A DNA stretch of 19,310 bases from UBA8110 sp964597275 (GTDB taxonomy: Bacteria > SAR324 > NAC60-12): contig CAZQXS010000068.1 in assembly GCA_964597275.1 (NCBI GenBank), positions 1 through 19,310 on the forward strand. Reading direction: 5' to 3'. The position numbers were made by a program, and so were the translations under genes. Each line of letters opens with the position of its first letter. Position 1 is the first letter of the stretch. The notes under the pieces are model-generated. The model was given only the letters and a program-made list of their open reading frames with translations, did no database searches and had not been told where the DNA came from. Of this stretch, positions 1 to 7,484 are shown one piece after another.

Positions 1-1491
1 CCCGTTCAGTTCATCGAATACACCCCGCAGGTGGTGCAAAACCACAAGGGGCAGGGCAAGCCCTTCTTCCTGCTGTTCTCCGCGCAGTGGTGCCACTGGT
101 GCAAGGTTTTTGAGGAAAAGACCCTCAGCAAGCCACGGGTCCATGACTTCCTCAACGAACACTTCCTCAACGTCTTCATTGACGCGGACATCCACAGCGG
201 TGCCTACCTCAAGTACAAGGCCAAGGGCGTGCCCTACACGGTGTTCCTCAATCCGGACGGCACGCTTTACTTCAAGTACTCCGGCGCACTCTACGAGGAA
301 GATTTTCTGGAGGTCATCGAGGGGGTGCAGGAAAACGTGGCGGCCAACCAAACGCTCTACGAAGCGGAGTCGGAACTGCGGGAGTACCAGCCTCCGGACA
401 CTCTGAACCGCGAGAGGTTGGCGGCGCTTTCTCAAGAATTCGACGCCGGGCTGCTCGACAATGTGGACCGCAAGCACTTTGGCGTGGGCAAGGGCGAAAA
501 GCTCATCCTGCCCGGCACTTTCCTCTACCTGTTGGAGTCTTCGTCCGGAGCCGAGCGGGCCGAGCATGATCGCTGGATTCGGGGCACGCTCCAGAAGGCC
601 ATTGCGCACATCTACGATCCTGTCGAGGGCGGCTTTTTCCGCTACGCCGAAACCCGCGACTGGCAGGTTCCGCATTACGAAAAAATGGCCGACCTGAACG
701 CCGGGGCGGTGCTGCTGCTCCATCGGCTTCATCGGGGACAGCCCTCCCCGGAACTGCAAGCTGCCACCGAGCAAACCCTGCGCTACCTCACCAGCACGCT
801 CTACGATCCGCAGATCGGCGCATTCCTCAGCTTTCAGGAAGCCGACACCTTCTACTACTTCTACAGCGCCGAACGCCGCAAGCAGAACAAGTTCCCTCCG
901 GTCATCCAGAAGGTCTTCACCGATCGGCTCGGCCACACGCTCCGGCACCTGCTCGACACGCTGGACCACAGCACTCGCTTTGATCTCCAAGAGAAAGTCA
1001 CGCACTCGCTGGAGTTCTTGAGCCGTAGGGTGCTGGATGGTGGAGTCGCCCGCTTCTACTCGTTGGAATCCGGAACGTGGCAGGGCACCGGAACCTTGGG
1101 CGACCATGCTGCATTGGCCCTCGTGTTCGCCAAGGCGGCAAAGCGGTTCAAGCATCCACGATTTGCCCGTGCCGCCGACCGTGTGCTGGATTCTGCCCAA
1201 GCCCGGTTTTTTGACAAGGACACCAAGATTTTTCTCGATCCGGACCTGGAAATTGACACCAACATCGAGCATCTGCTGGAAATGAACAGTTGGCTCGTGC
1301 TGGCACTCCAGCACCGCGCTCCGGATCATCCCGCGATTGCCAGCGTCCTCACCTACTTCTCCGGCATGGACGAACTGCTGGAGGACCGAATTTGGGGCAC
1401 CCGCGATTGGCAGTTCGCCGAACACTACGTCCCTTTCCTCATCGCCTCCGAACGGTTCCTGAGAGGCGGCCCGTCCTCGTCGTCCAAGTAG
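1..1491 (+). CDS. Thioredoxin-domain protein with C-terminal alpha-barrel-like region (5' partial)
   Basis: The frame is open from base 1, so the true start lies upstream of the window; the visible part is about 496 residues. A thioredoxin fold comes first: a beta strand (FFLLFSAQW) leads into WCHWC at 88-102, a CxxC redox pair (C-H-W-C), and a cis-proline strand follows (GVPYTVFLNPDG, near 226-261). The remaining ~370 residues are helical, with repeated aromatic/acidic stretches such as YDPVEGGFFRYAETRDW and YDPQIGAFLSFQEAD. These resemble the alpha/alpha-barrel of the YyaL/DUF255 (spermatogenesis-associated protein 20) group, although the N-terminal part is not a textbook DUF255. The likely role is thiol-disulfide chemistry on an unknown substrate. 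Whether it is exported cannot be judged because the N-terminus is missing. The family call is moderately sure; the function is unknown. Confidence 0.7.
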   Translation, partial: PVQFIEYTPQVVQNHKGQGKPFFLLFSAQWCHWCKVFEEKTLSKPRVHDFLNEHFLNVFIDADIHSGAYLKYKAKGVPYTVFLNPDGTLYFKYSGALYEEDFLEVIEGVQENVAANQTLYEAESELREYQPPDTLNRERLAALSQEFDAGLLDNVDRKHFGVGKGEKLILPGTFLYLLESSSGAERAEHDRWIRGTLQKAIAHIYDPVEGGFFRYAETRDWQVPHYEKMADLNAGAVLLLHRLHRGQPSPELQAATEQTLRYLTSTLYDPQIGAFLSFQEADTFYYFYSAERRKQNKFPPVIQKVFTDRLGHTLRHLLDTLDHSTRFDLQEKVTHSLEFLSRRVLDGGVARFYSLESGTWQGTGTLGDHAALALVFAKAAKRFKHPRFARAADRVLDSAQARFFDKDTKIFLDPDLEIDTNIEHLLEMNSWLVLALQHRAPDHPAIASVLTYFSGMDELLEDRIWGTRDWQFAEHYVPFLIASERFLRGGPSSSSK

Positions 1492-1638
1492 CTTCTCAAA
1501 AAAAAGAGTTACAAGTGCCCCCCTTCCCCGTGTATGCTGAGGGGCCGGATCAGAGTTAACGGGGGCTGTTCTGAGAACCGTCGGCCTGTTTGATTCTGGT
1601 CAATCCCAAAATTCTTCCATTTGAAAGGAGACCCTCCT

Positions 1639-1926
1639 ATGGCAGAAAAAATGCTTTTGATCATTCCTGTGTCTGCGGAAAAGCGGGACGAATTCATTGC
1701 TTTGGCGAACTCCGCCCTCCCGGACACTCGTGCCTACGACGGTTGCCTCCGCGTGGAGATGTGGACCCCGGAAGACGACAATAGCGTCGTCTGGCTCTAT
1801 GAAGAGTGGGAAAGCCGCAAGCATCAGGAGGCCTACTTCAACTGGCGCATAGAAACGGGCTTTATGGATGCCCTTGCACCCTTCCTGAGTGGAGAGCCAC
1901 GGATTGCTTGGTTGAAGGAGCATTAG
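1639..1926 (+). CDS. Small ABM-fold (antibiotic biosynthesis monooxygenase-like) protein
   Basis: A 95-residue protein. The start is the ATG at 1639, preceded by a good ribosome-binding site (GAAAGGAG at 1623-1630); an upstream in-frame TTG at 1621 lies before that site and is rejected. The pattern is that of the dimeric alpha/beta ABM fold: a first strand (KMLLIIPVSAEKRDEF), a helix ending in a strand over YDGCLRVEMW, then VVWLYEEWESRKHQEAYFNW, the typical 'E-W-x-S-x-x-x-h-x-x-Y' end of the family. Members act as small cofactor-free oxygenases, haem-degrading enzymes or stress-related proteins, and sequence alone rarely tells which. It is probably a single-gene unit, lying 147 bp after the preceding gene and followed by a terminator. 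Confidence 0.75.
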   Translation: MAEKMLLIIPVSAEKRDEFIALANSALPDTRAYDGCLRVEMWTPEDDNSVVWLYEEWESRKHQEAYFNWRIETGFMDALAPFLSGEPRIAWLKEH

Positions 1927-1999
1927 GCCGTTTTTCACCACCGACCGTCTGGGATTCGTGCTGGCGTGAGCGCCGGAGCGGGACAGATGGAGTTTTTGC

Positions 2000-2038
2000 A
2001 AAGCCGATGTGCCCCCTGTGGGGCGTGTCGGCTTTTTT
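2000..2038 (+). terminator. Intrinsic terminator after the ABM gene
   Basis: A 16-bp stem with three G-U wobbles (arms 2000-2015 and 2020-2035) closes on a 4-base loop (CTGT) and runs into six T (2033-2038). It lies about 75 bp past the ABM stop codon and between convergent transcription units. The opposite strand has a weaker T tract, so it may act partly in both directions. Confidence 0.8.
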
Positions 2039-2067
2039 GTTTGGGGAGTGGGAGATGATCGAGGGCT

Positions 2068-3039
2068 TCAGTCCCAATCGGTGACGGAAGTGCCCAGCAT
2101 TTGGGTGCGCAGGTCATCTAGGCCCGGAGAGGTATCTTCCTGAAACTGGACGGCGGTGATGGTTCCCTGTTCGGCGCGGACGGCGTATTCGAGGGAGCGG
2201 CCTTGGTGCAGGATGGTTTTGGCGTGGATGAAGACCTCGGCGGCGATTTTCAGGGAGCGCATCGGCGGAATCGTGCCTTCGGGACGGTGCTGTTGGAGAA
2301 AATCCGGAGAGGCCAGCAACGTGGCGTTCTGCCGGGCGTGTTCCCATTCCGCCTCGCTGAGCGTTCCTGACTCCACGGGGCGTTCCATGCTTTCCCGGAA
2401 GGCATCCGCCAGCCCGTCCTGAAGTGTTGCTGAAGGGGAATGACAGCCCAGCCTCCGGAGGGTGGTGACGCGCTCGTGCAGCGCCGCGACCGCCAGTTTC
2501 CGGAAAGCCGGATGCGGCACCCGCCAGACGCGCCCCATCGTTTCGTAGTCAAAATCCAGCAACAGATTCCCGACCACCACCATCGCCTCGCCGATGCGCC
2601 CTCCGCCGATTCCGGCAACGCGCAAGCCCTCCGCCTCCACCTCGTTGATCGCCCGCAGTCGTCCCTGCAAGCCCAACCGCTGGAGCAGTTTCACGGGTGC
2701 GGCCAGCATCCTTTCATAAATCCGATCCGTGCGGGCGGGAACCCGCGAGTGGTGAAAAATGCACTGGTAGAAGACTTGGTTGGTGTCGAGGTAAGTGGCC
2801 CCACCGCCCACCCGCCGCCGGAAGATCGGCAGGTTCAGCGTTTGGCAAACGGGCACGTCCAGCACTGCGTCCAGCACTTGATGGTAGCCGAGACAGAGGT
2901 AGGGAGTCGCAGGCTGGCAGAGGACGATGGTGTCCGGTGCGGACGCATCCATCCGCTCGGCGAGACTGTGGTAGAGTGCCTGCGTCAGCCCCGGCTCCAG
3001 CACCCCGGCTTGGATGAGGCGGATGGGGAAGTCAGGCAA
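2068..3039 (-). CDS. Lipoate-protein ligase A family protein (BPL/LPL fold), catalytic Lys replaced by Arg
   Basis: 323 residues from a TTG start at 3039, overlapping the stop of the upstream radical SAM gene by 8 bp, so probably translationally coupled. The LplA/LipM-type fold is visible: a cofactor-binding signature RRRVGGGATYLD (residues 74-85) and the motif block NEVEAEGLRVAGIGGG (132-147). In known lipoate ligases and octanoyltransferases this block reads D-G-R-K-I-x-G, with an invariant Lys; here Arg140 (codon CGC) takes its place. The C-terminal ~70 residues (EVFIHAKTILHQGRSLEYAV) look like an LplB-type accessory domain. It is the last gene of the lipoyl cassette. It could be a transferase acting on octanoyl or lipoyl groups, or a non-catalytic carrier-binding partner of the canonical ligase at 5192-6325. 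The family is fairly certain; the activity is not. Confidence 0.8.
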   Translation of the reverse strand: MPDFPIRLIQAGVLEPGLTQALYHSLAERMDASAPDTIVLCQPATPYLCLGYHQVLDAVLDVPVCQTLNLPIFRRRVGGGATYLDTNQVFYQCIFHHSRVPARTDRIYERMLAAPVKLLQRLGLQGRLRAINEVEAEGLRVAGIGGGRIGEAMVVVGNLLLDFDYETMGRVWRVPHPAFRKLAVAALHERVTTLRRLGCHSPSATLQDGLADAFRESMERPVESGTLSEAEWEHARQNATLLASPDFLQQHRPEGTIPPMRSLKIAAEVFIHAKTILHQGRSLEYAVRAEQGTITAVQFQEDTSPGLDDLRTQMLGTSVTDWD

Positions 3040-4129
3040 CCGCCGCTTCGGGAGGCGCGGTGACTTCGGGCAAGTGCATTTCCCGGCGAATCACGGCGAG
3101 GTCGTCGGCTTCCGGCAGGAAGGGGTAGTCCCGGAATTCTTCGCCGGGGCGGTAGGAGCCATAAGGGCGATTACAGGCCATCGTACCCTCACGGTCCGGG
3201 CAACCGTTGGTCATGAAGGGCAGCCCCGTGTTGGTTGCGGAATCCAGCAATTCCTTGGGCGCGTCAATTTCACGGATCGCTCCAGACGCATCAAAACGGA
3301 CGGCGGCTTCCGGCAGGTCGTGTTCCTCGATCAGGTACTTCACCAACTGGATGCGGCGGGTGCGGACGATGGGCACACGCGCCGCGTTTTCCATCGTCGT
3401 GCCCGGCTCCGGATTGAAGGAGAACAGGTAGCCTGCGATCTGCTCGGATTTCAGTTGGTGGAACAGGCTCACCAAATCTTGGTCGGTTTCACCGAGGCCG
3501 ACGATGAGATGGCAGTTGACCTTCATCGGCCCGAAGAGTTCCCGTGCTTTCCGGACGATCTTCCAGTGCCCGTGCCAGTCGTGCGGCCCCTTGGTGCCTT
3601 TGCCGCGAGTTTCGTAAAACACGTCCTCCGAAGCGGCGTCCAGCCCGATGCCCACGATGTCCGCGCCTGCGTCCTGAATGCGATGTAGCCAGTCCTCGTT
3701 GAGCAGTGTGGCGGTGACGAGTGCAGAAATGGGCACCTCCGGGGCTTGGCGGCGCACCCGCTGGGTCATGTCAATCAGGTCGCGGTTGGCGCGATGGTCC
3801 TGCACCTGCGCCACGCACACCCGCCCTACGCCGGACTGCCGCTCCTTTTCGGCGATGTGTTCGGCCACCAGATCGGTGGGGAACAGTGGCCACGCCACGC
3901 GGATGAAGGAATTGTCCTCCGCCGCGCCCGGACGCTCGCGGGCGAGTCCGCAGTAGGTGCAGTTGGCGTAGCAGCCCTGCGGGTAGTTCTGAAGCAGGTT
4001 GATGCAGGAGCAGTTGCAGCGTGAAATCCGGCCCGGCTTGAGGCCCAACTCGATGGCGGCAGCCATGCTGATGCGCACGTACTCCGGACTGATCTGAAAC
4101 TCTTCGCTTTGCAGGTGGCTTGGGGTGTT
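3032..4129 (-). CDS. Radical SAM protein, LipS1/LipS2-type lipoyl synthase component (5' end lost in assembly gap)
   Basis: The reading frame is intact from 3032 up to the N run, and its start codon lies in the gap. About 365 residues are visible. The radical SAM cluster motif CYANCTYC (CX3CX2C) is preceded by a CNCSC triplet that could ligate an auxiliary [4Fe-4S] cluster of the kind sulfur-inserting enzymes need. The C-terminus carries two more Cys in NGCPDREGTMACNRPYG, also candidate auxiliary ligands. The family is related to biotin/lipoyl synthases that insert sulfur at unactivated carbons. In the LipS1/LipS2 system two such proteins together convert a protein-bound octanoyl group to lipoyl. 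Its place beside a second radical SAM gene, ligases and a lipoyl carrier supports that role. By gene order it is tentatively the LipS2 partner. Apparent read-through of the N run into 4399 is an artefact. Confidence 0.75.
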   Translation of the reverse strand, partial: NTPSHLQSEEFQISPEYVRISMAAAIELGLKPGRISRCNCSCINLLQNYPQGCYANCTYCGLARERPGAAEDNSFIRVAWPLFPTDLVAEHIAEKERQSGVGRVCVAQVQDHRANRDLIDMTQRVRRQAPEVPISALVTATLLNEDWLHRIQDAGADIVGIGLDAASEDVFYETRGKGTKGPHDWHGHWKIVRKARELFGPMKVNCHLIVGLGETDQDLVSLFHQLKSEQIAGYLFSFNPEPGTTMENAARVPIVRTRRIQLVKYLIEEHDLPEAAVRFDASGAIREIDAPKELLDSATNTGLPFMTNGCPDREGTMACNRPYGSYRPGEEFRDYPFLPEADDLAVIRREMHLPEVTAPPEAAVA

Positions 4130-4229
4130 NNNNNNNNNNNNNNNNNNNNNNNNNNNNNNNNNNNNNNNNNNNNNNNNNNNNNNNNNNNNNNNNNNNNNNN
4201 NNNNNNNNNNNNNNNNNNNNNNNNNNNNN
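4130..4229. other. Assembly gap of exactly 100 N
   Basis: One hundred consecutive N, the usual placeholder for a gap of unknown length. It falls between the stop of one radical SAM gene (4234) and the N-terminal part of the next. The real distance may be short, since only a start codon and perhaps 10-40 residues are missing, but extra genes cannot be excluded. Confidence 0.98.
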
Positions 4230-4233
4230 AAAT

Positions 4234-5214
4234 TCAAGCCCAGCCCACACCGCAGCAGGCGTGGATGAGGTCCGGTTCCAAACCCCGGCTGCGGGCGTAG
4301 GCGATGGTTCCCTCGGAGGGGTAGGCGATGCCGTTGAGTCCAGCATCCACCGCGAGCCGATCCACGTCCTTTTTCATCGCCCCCAGCGGACGGGCGCAAC
4401 CGAGCATCACGGGGGTGTCCGGCAACGTTTTGCGGGCGGTTTCAAAAAATCCGCCGATTTCTTCCAACGAGGGTGGTGTCACCTCGGCCATCGGGGTTCC
4501 GGTCAGGGGCATGAGGATCACCAGCACCAGCAGTTTCAGGGGATGCTTTGCGGTCATCTCCAGCGCCTTCCACTCGCCGAGCATTTTCCCAAAATGCAGG
4601 CCGAGGATGATGTGCGGCACTAGGGGAACTCCGTGACGGGCAAGCCGTTCCAGCACCTGATCATAATCCTCAGTCTGGGCGTTGAGGTGATACACCTCCC
4701 GGATCGTGCGGTTATCCCCGATGATGTCCACCATCGCGCCGTCAAGGTCCAACTCGCCCAAGCCCTCGGCGGTGGCCTCGTCCGGCAGGCCCGGATGCAC
4801 CCGGATCGTCAGCCCCAATTCTCGGCGAACGCGCAACAAGTCCGGCAGATGTGCTTTGAGCGGAACCCGCCCCTGACGGTCGCAGCCTCCGGAAATCAGC
4901 ACGCCGCGTGTGCCATTTTCGGCCAGCCGGGAACACAATTCAAACAGGCTTTCGGTGCCGTAAGAAAGGTCGTTCATGCCGCGCAACACCTGTGTGCCGC
5001 AGTGCTTGCAGTCGAGGGCGCAATGCGTTCCGGTCAGGCTGATCGAGACAAATTCCTCCGCCTGCTGGCACGGGAGTTCGGAGGTGCGATGGCGGCGCAG
5101 TCCGGGCGTGTGGAAGTTGATGCGCTGCGGAAAGTGGCGGTTGCGGATTTCCAGACATTCGGCGGAAATCGGCGGCAGCGCGGTCGGCGGCTTAAACGGC
5201 TGGAGTGCGGGCAT
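4234..5214 (-). CDS. Radical SAM protein, LipS1/LipS2-type lipoyl synthase component
   Basis: 326 residues, ATG at 5214, overlapping the upstream ligase gene by 23 bp. The radical SAM motif CALDCKHC (C65, C69, C72) sits after an N-terminal extension that contains NFHTPGLRRHRTSE and Cys20/Cys49. The C-terminal part has further conserved-looking Cys: GCARPLGAMK, and ACCGVGWA at the very end. Extra Cys outside the CX3CX2C motif fit an auxiliary cluster that would be sacrificed as sulfur donor, as in LipA and in the LipS1/LipS2 pair. It differs from classical LipA, lacking the N-terminal CX4CX5C and the terminal RSSY. Its position between a ligase and a second radical SAM gene matches the lipS1-lipS2 order reported for sLpl/LipS cassettes, so it is tentatively the LipS1 partner. 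Confidence 0.75.
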   Translation of the reverse strand: MPALQPFKPPTALPPISAECLEIRNRHFPQRINFHTPGLRRHRTSELPCQQAEEFVSISLTGTHCALDCKHCGTQVLRGMNDLSYGTESLFELCSRLAENGTRGVLISGGCDRQGRVPLKAHLPDLLRVRRELGLTIRVHPGLPDEATAEGLGELDLDGAMVDIIGDNRTIREVYHLNAQTEDYDQVLERLARHGVPLVPHIILGLHFGKMLGEWKALEMTAKHPLKLLVLVILMPLTGTPMAEVTPPSLEEIGGFFETARKTLPDTPVMLGCARPLGAMKKDVDRLAVDAGLNGIAYPSEGTIAYARSRGLEPDLIHACCGVGWA

Positions 5215-6325
5215 GGCTGGGAGCGGGATTGACGAAACAGCCGTAGCGGTGGGTTCCGGTTTCCGAGGACTGCGCGGTGGCGGCGTTCACGGCATGGCCG
5301 ATCACCTCGCAGAGCGAGTCCAGTGGCAGAAACTCAAGCTCGTCGGCCCAGCGGACATAGGCATCGGCAAGGGTGTTTCGCACCTGAAGTGGATCGGATG
5401 AATGCCAGCGCAAGCGGCCTTCCAGGTCGGCAATCGCGGATTCACTGGCAAAGAAATCGCCACCGAGGAACACCGCCTTGAGTTGGCGTCCTGCCAGCGT
5501 CACGCGCACGTCCAGCAACCCGGCAGGGGTTTTCAGCTTGGCCTCGCCCATCAGGTCCGGGACTTCGACCTTTTGGTGAATCCAGTCCGCAGAGAGGTAC
5601 TTTTGCACCTCCAATTCCCCAATCGCCTGCCGCTCCTCATCAGAAAACCCGCTGTGGGCAAGCTCGGTGCCGAAGTGCTGGGCAAAGGCGTCGGCCACCG
5701 CTTCGCGTACTTCAGAAACGCTCAGGTCGCGCTGGGACTCCTTGCAGACGCTGGTGATGCGCCCTTCGATGCTCTGGATTTGCTTGTCGTCCAGCTTTTC
5801 CAGCGGGATGTTGAGGGCACGGAGCATGAGCCGCACGTCCAAGTCCACCAGCAACGAGGAGTGAAAGAGGAAGCCCCCGGAGGCGTTATGGTGAATCCCC
5901 AGCCCAGCGATTTTGCGACCGTCCACCTCCAAGTCGTTCTTGCCCCGGAACTGCGCCGGAATCCCGAAGGCTTGCAGGCCGGACGAAAGTGCAGCGGCAA
6001 ACTGTCGCATCAACTCGCGGGGGGCCGTGATTCCGTCCTGCTCCCGCAGCATCCATGCAACCCCCAACTGGCCGCTTCCCATCAGGATCGCCCCGCCTCC
6101 GGTGGGACGGCGGTTGACAGCGATGTCCTGCTCACCGCAAAAACCGAGGTTCAATTCGTTCTCAATGCGCTGAAAACGCCCGACCAAGGCACAGTGCGAG
6201 CGGTAGGTGTAGAGCCGCAGGCAGGTGGGGGATTCCCCTTGCCCGATGCGCAGGGTCATGGCTTCGTCGGCAGCCAGCCCGTAGCTGTCCGCAACGCCAT
6301 CCTCTTGCAGCAAGCGCCACGTCAT
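5192..6325 (-). CDS. Lipoate-protein ligase with LplB-like C-terminal domain (sLpl(AB)-like)
   Basis: 377 residues from the ATG at 6325, which overlaps the carrier's stop codon as ATGA; an ATG four codons upstream (6337) is possible. The catalytic domain has RRPTGGGAI (72-80) for the acyl-AMP site and GKNDLEVDGRKIAG (128-141) with the catalytic Lys138, so unlike its homologue at the end of the operon it looks fully active. Residues ~235-320 resemble the small accessory domain of E. coli LplA or archaeal LplB, needed to make lipoyl-AMP. The expected reaction is ATP-dependent attachment of octanoate or lipoate to a carrier lysine; the obvious substrate is the GcvH-like protein encoded just upstream. 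The single-chain A+B arrangement and the neighbouring radical SAM pair fit the sLpl(AB)-LipS1/LipS2 pathway described for lipoate-binding protein LbpA. Confidence 0.85.
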   Translation of the reverse strand: MTWRLLQEDGVADSYGLAADEAMTLRIGQGESPTCLRLYTYRSHCALVGRFQRIENELNLGFCGEQDIAVNRRPTGGGAILMGSGQLGVAWMLREQDGITAPRELMRQFAAALSSGLQAFGIPAQFRGKNDLEVDGRKIAGLGIHHNASGGFLFHSSLLVDLDVRLMLRALNIPLEKLDDKQIQSIEGRITSVCKESQRDLSVSEVREAVADAFAQHFGTELAHSGFSDEERQAIGELEVQKYLSADWIHQKVEVPDLMGEAKLKTPAGLLDVRVTLAGRQLKAVFLGGDFFASESAIADLEGRLRWHSSDPLQVRNTLADAYVRWADELEFLPLDSLCEVIGHAVNAATAQSSETGTHRYGCFVNPAPSHARTPAV

Positions 6326-6756
6326 CCTTCGATCCATCCCTGCTCGCGGTAACGCTCCAGTTCACGGGCCGACCATTTTGGAATCTCCGCGCCGCTCACC
6401 AGATTTGTGGAGTCCTCCAGCCAGCTTTCGGTTTCAATGACCGCCAGCCAGCCCTTGCCATACGGATCCTGATTGACCACAAACGGATCTTCCAGCACGG
6501 CGGGGTTGCGTTCCACCAAGGTGCCATTGACGGGCGCGATCATTTCCCCGGTCATCTTGGCCGCTTCCAAAACACCCATCGGCTGGCCCGACTGCACCCG
6601 GCTCTGCGAGGCGTTGAGCGAAAGGTAGGCGAGTTCACCCAGCGAGGACAGCCCCAGCGGGTCAATGCCAACCCGAATCCGCGTGTCGCTCTCCGGCAGT
6701 GCCCACATGTGGGTCACGCGCTCATAAAAAAGATGCTCCGGAAAGGTGTAGTCCAT
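6322..6756 (-). CDS. GcvH-like lipoyl carrier protein (LbpA-type candidate)
   Basis: 144 residues, ATG at 6756 with a modest GGAA ribosome-binding site. It has the H-protein fold: VGIDPLGLSSLGELAYLSL (29-47), a hairpin GVLEAAKMTGEMIAPVNG (61-78) carrying the presumed lipoylated Lys67, and PYGKGW, equivalent to the PYxxGW of GcvH. No glycine-cleavage genes (gcvT, gcvP) are in the window. Instead the next genes downstream are a ligase and a radical SAM pair able to load and sulfurate it. This favours an LbpA-like role, with the lipoyl arm carrying sulfur or reducing equivalents, over glycine cleavage, but GcvH paralogues are hard to separate by eye. The ~25-residue tail after 118 is rich in charged and aromatic residues. 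First gene of the overlapping cassette. Confidence 0.8.
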   Translation of the reverse strand: MDYTFPEHLFYERVTHMWALPESDTRIRVGIDPLGLSSLGELAYLSLNASQSRVQSGQPMGVLEAAKMTGEMIAPVNGTLVERNPAVLEDPFVVNQDPYGKGWLAVIETESWLEDSTNLVSGAEIPKWSARELERYREQGWIEG

Positions 6757-6806
6757 GTGTTTTTCCAGTCAAGAGTGGAAGCCGCTTTCCCCGACAAGCT
6801 CCCAGC

Positions 6807-6835
6807 GTTTTAGCAAACCTCCCACGGAGATACAA
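6807..6835 (-). promoter_or_regulatory. Putative sigma70-type promoter for the lipoyl cassette
   Basis: Read on the minus strand: TTGTAT (-35), 17-base spacer, TAAAAC (-10, within GCTAAAACG). Immediately upstream (6836-6875) is the most AT-rich stretch of the area, with A and T tracts resembling an UP element. The predicted start would leave a leader of about 45 nt before the carrier gene. This would let 6756-2068 be transcribed apart from the DUF3501 gene, which ends 153 bp upstream. Confidence 0.4.
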
Positions 6836-6909
6836 CAAAAAACTGATATATTCAGAAAAATAAATATACTCACGGCCATTTGGACGCGATTCGCGGGCAT
6901 GGTCCGCTC

Positions 6910-7482
6910 CTACGGTGCGTTGGTCTTGGGGGTCGCCAAGTCCTCGGCGAGGGCTTGCCGCTGTTCAGGCGAAAGCGGTTCTTCGAGGGTGAGGTTGGGG
7001 TGGTTGCTTCCGAGCGCAACCGGAGTCGCGCCGCCCGTGTCAAACTTGAGGTACTGCACGGAAGAGAGTCGGTCATCGCCGATTTGCCGCTCGTCGAATT
7101 TCGCGGGAATCTGCCGCCCGTCTTCCAAGAGCGCGTAGAGCTTTTGCGGCAGGCCCAGCAATTTGCGAAGTTGCACGTCGCGCTCCTCCGGACTCGCGTA
7201 TTCGATGAGCAGCACGCAGCCCAACTCGCCTTCTGCGCCCAGCAGTTCGTTGTAGGTGTTGATCTCGTGCTGAATGTCGGATTCCTTGACGATCTTCTCG
7301 GTACGCATCATTTCCTGCACCTGATAGCGCACCGTTTCCGTGTTCTCGAAGAGGAAGGTGAGGTGGTCGCCGATGTGGATGCGGCGGGATTCCTTGGTTT
7401 TCAGCACCTGTTCGCGGATGGCGTTGCGCTGTTCTTCGTAAGTGACGTAATCCACGATTTCGTGGCGTTCAACAGGGCGCAT
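6910..7482 (-). CDS. DUF3501 family protein
   Basis: 190 residues, ATG at 7482, two bases after the stop of the iron-sulfur protein gene, so clearly co-transcribed with it. The sequence matches the DUF3501 pattern: an N-terminal helical part (YVTYEEQRNAIREQVLKTK, IHIGDHLTFLFENTETVRYQ), a central helix with YNELLGAEGELGC, and LIEYASPEERDVQLRKLLGL. No signal peptide, membrane span or clustered Cys is seen. From general knowledge, DUF3501 genes often sit beside a CCG-domain iron-sulfur protein and a rubrerythrin, exactly as here, but no biochemical role is established. It may be an accessory subunit of the iron-sulfur protein. Confidence 0.85.
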   Translation of the reverse strand: MRPVERHEIVDYVTYEEQRNAIREQVLKTKESRRIHIGDHLTFLFENTETVRYQVQEMMRTEKIVKESDIQHEINTYNELLGAEGELGCVLLIEYASPEERDVQLRKLLGLPQKLYALLEDGRQIPAKFDERQIGDDRLSSVQYLKFDTGGATPVALGSNHPNLTLEEPLSPEQRQALAEDLATPKTNAP

Positions 7483-7484
7483 GG

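Noticed and set aside
1500..1545. Possible promoter (TTACAA-18-TATGCT) for the ABM gene
   Set aside because: Weak -35, non-optimal spacing and a long leader; not strong enough to list as a feature.
2440..3063. 207-residue open frame on the plus strand opposite the lipoate ligase homologue
   Set aside because: His/Gln/Pro-rich shadow frame with no motif; the minus-strand gene has clear LplA signatures.
3032..4399. A single 455-residue protein reading through the N run
   Set aside because: The part beyond the gap (4230-4399) lies inside the other radical SAM gene in a different frame; the N run merely lacks stop codons.
6322..6756. Simple glycine-cleavage H protein
   Set aside because: No gcvT or gcvP nearby, and the partners are a ligase plus a radical SAM pair. 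Not fully excluded, so the carrier is called GcvH-like.
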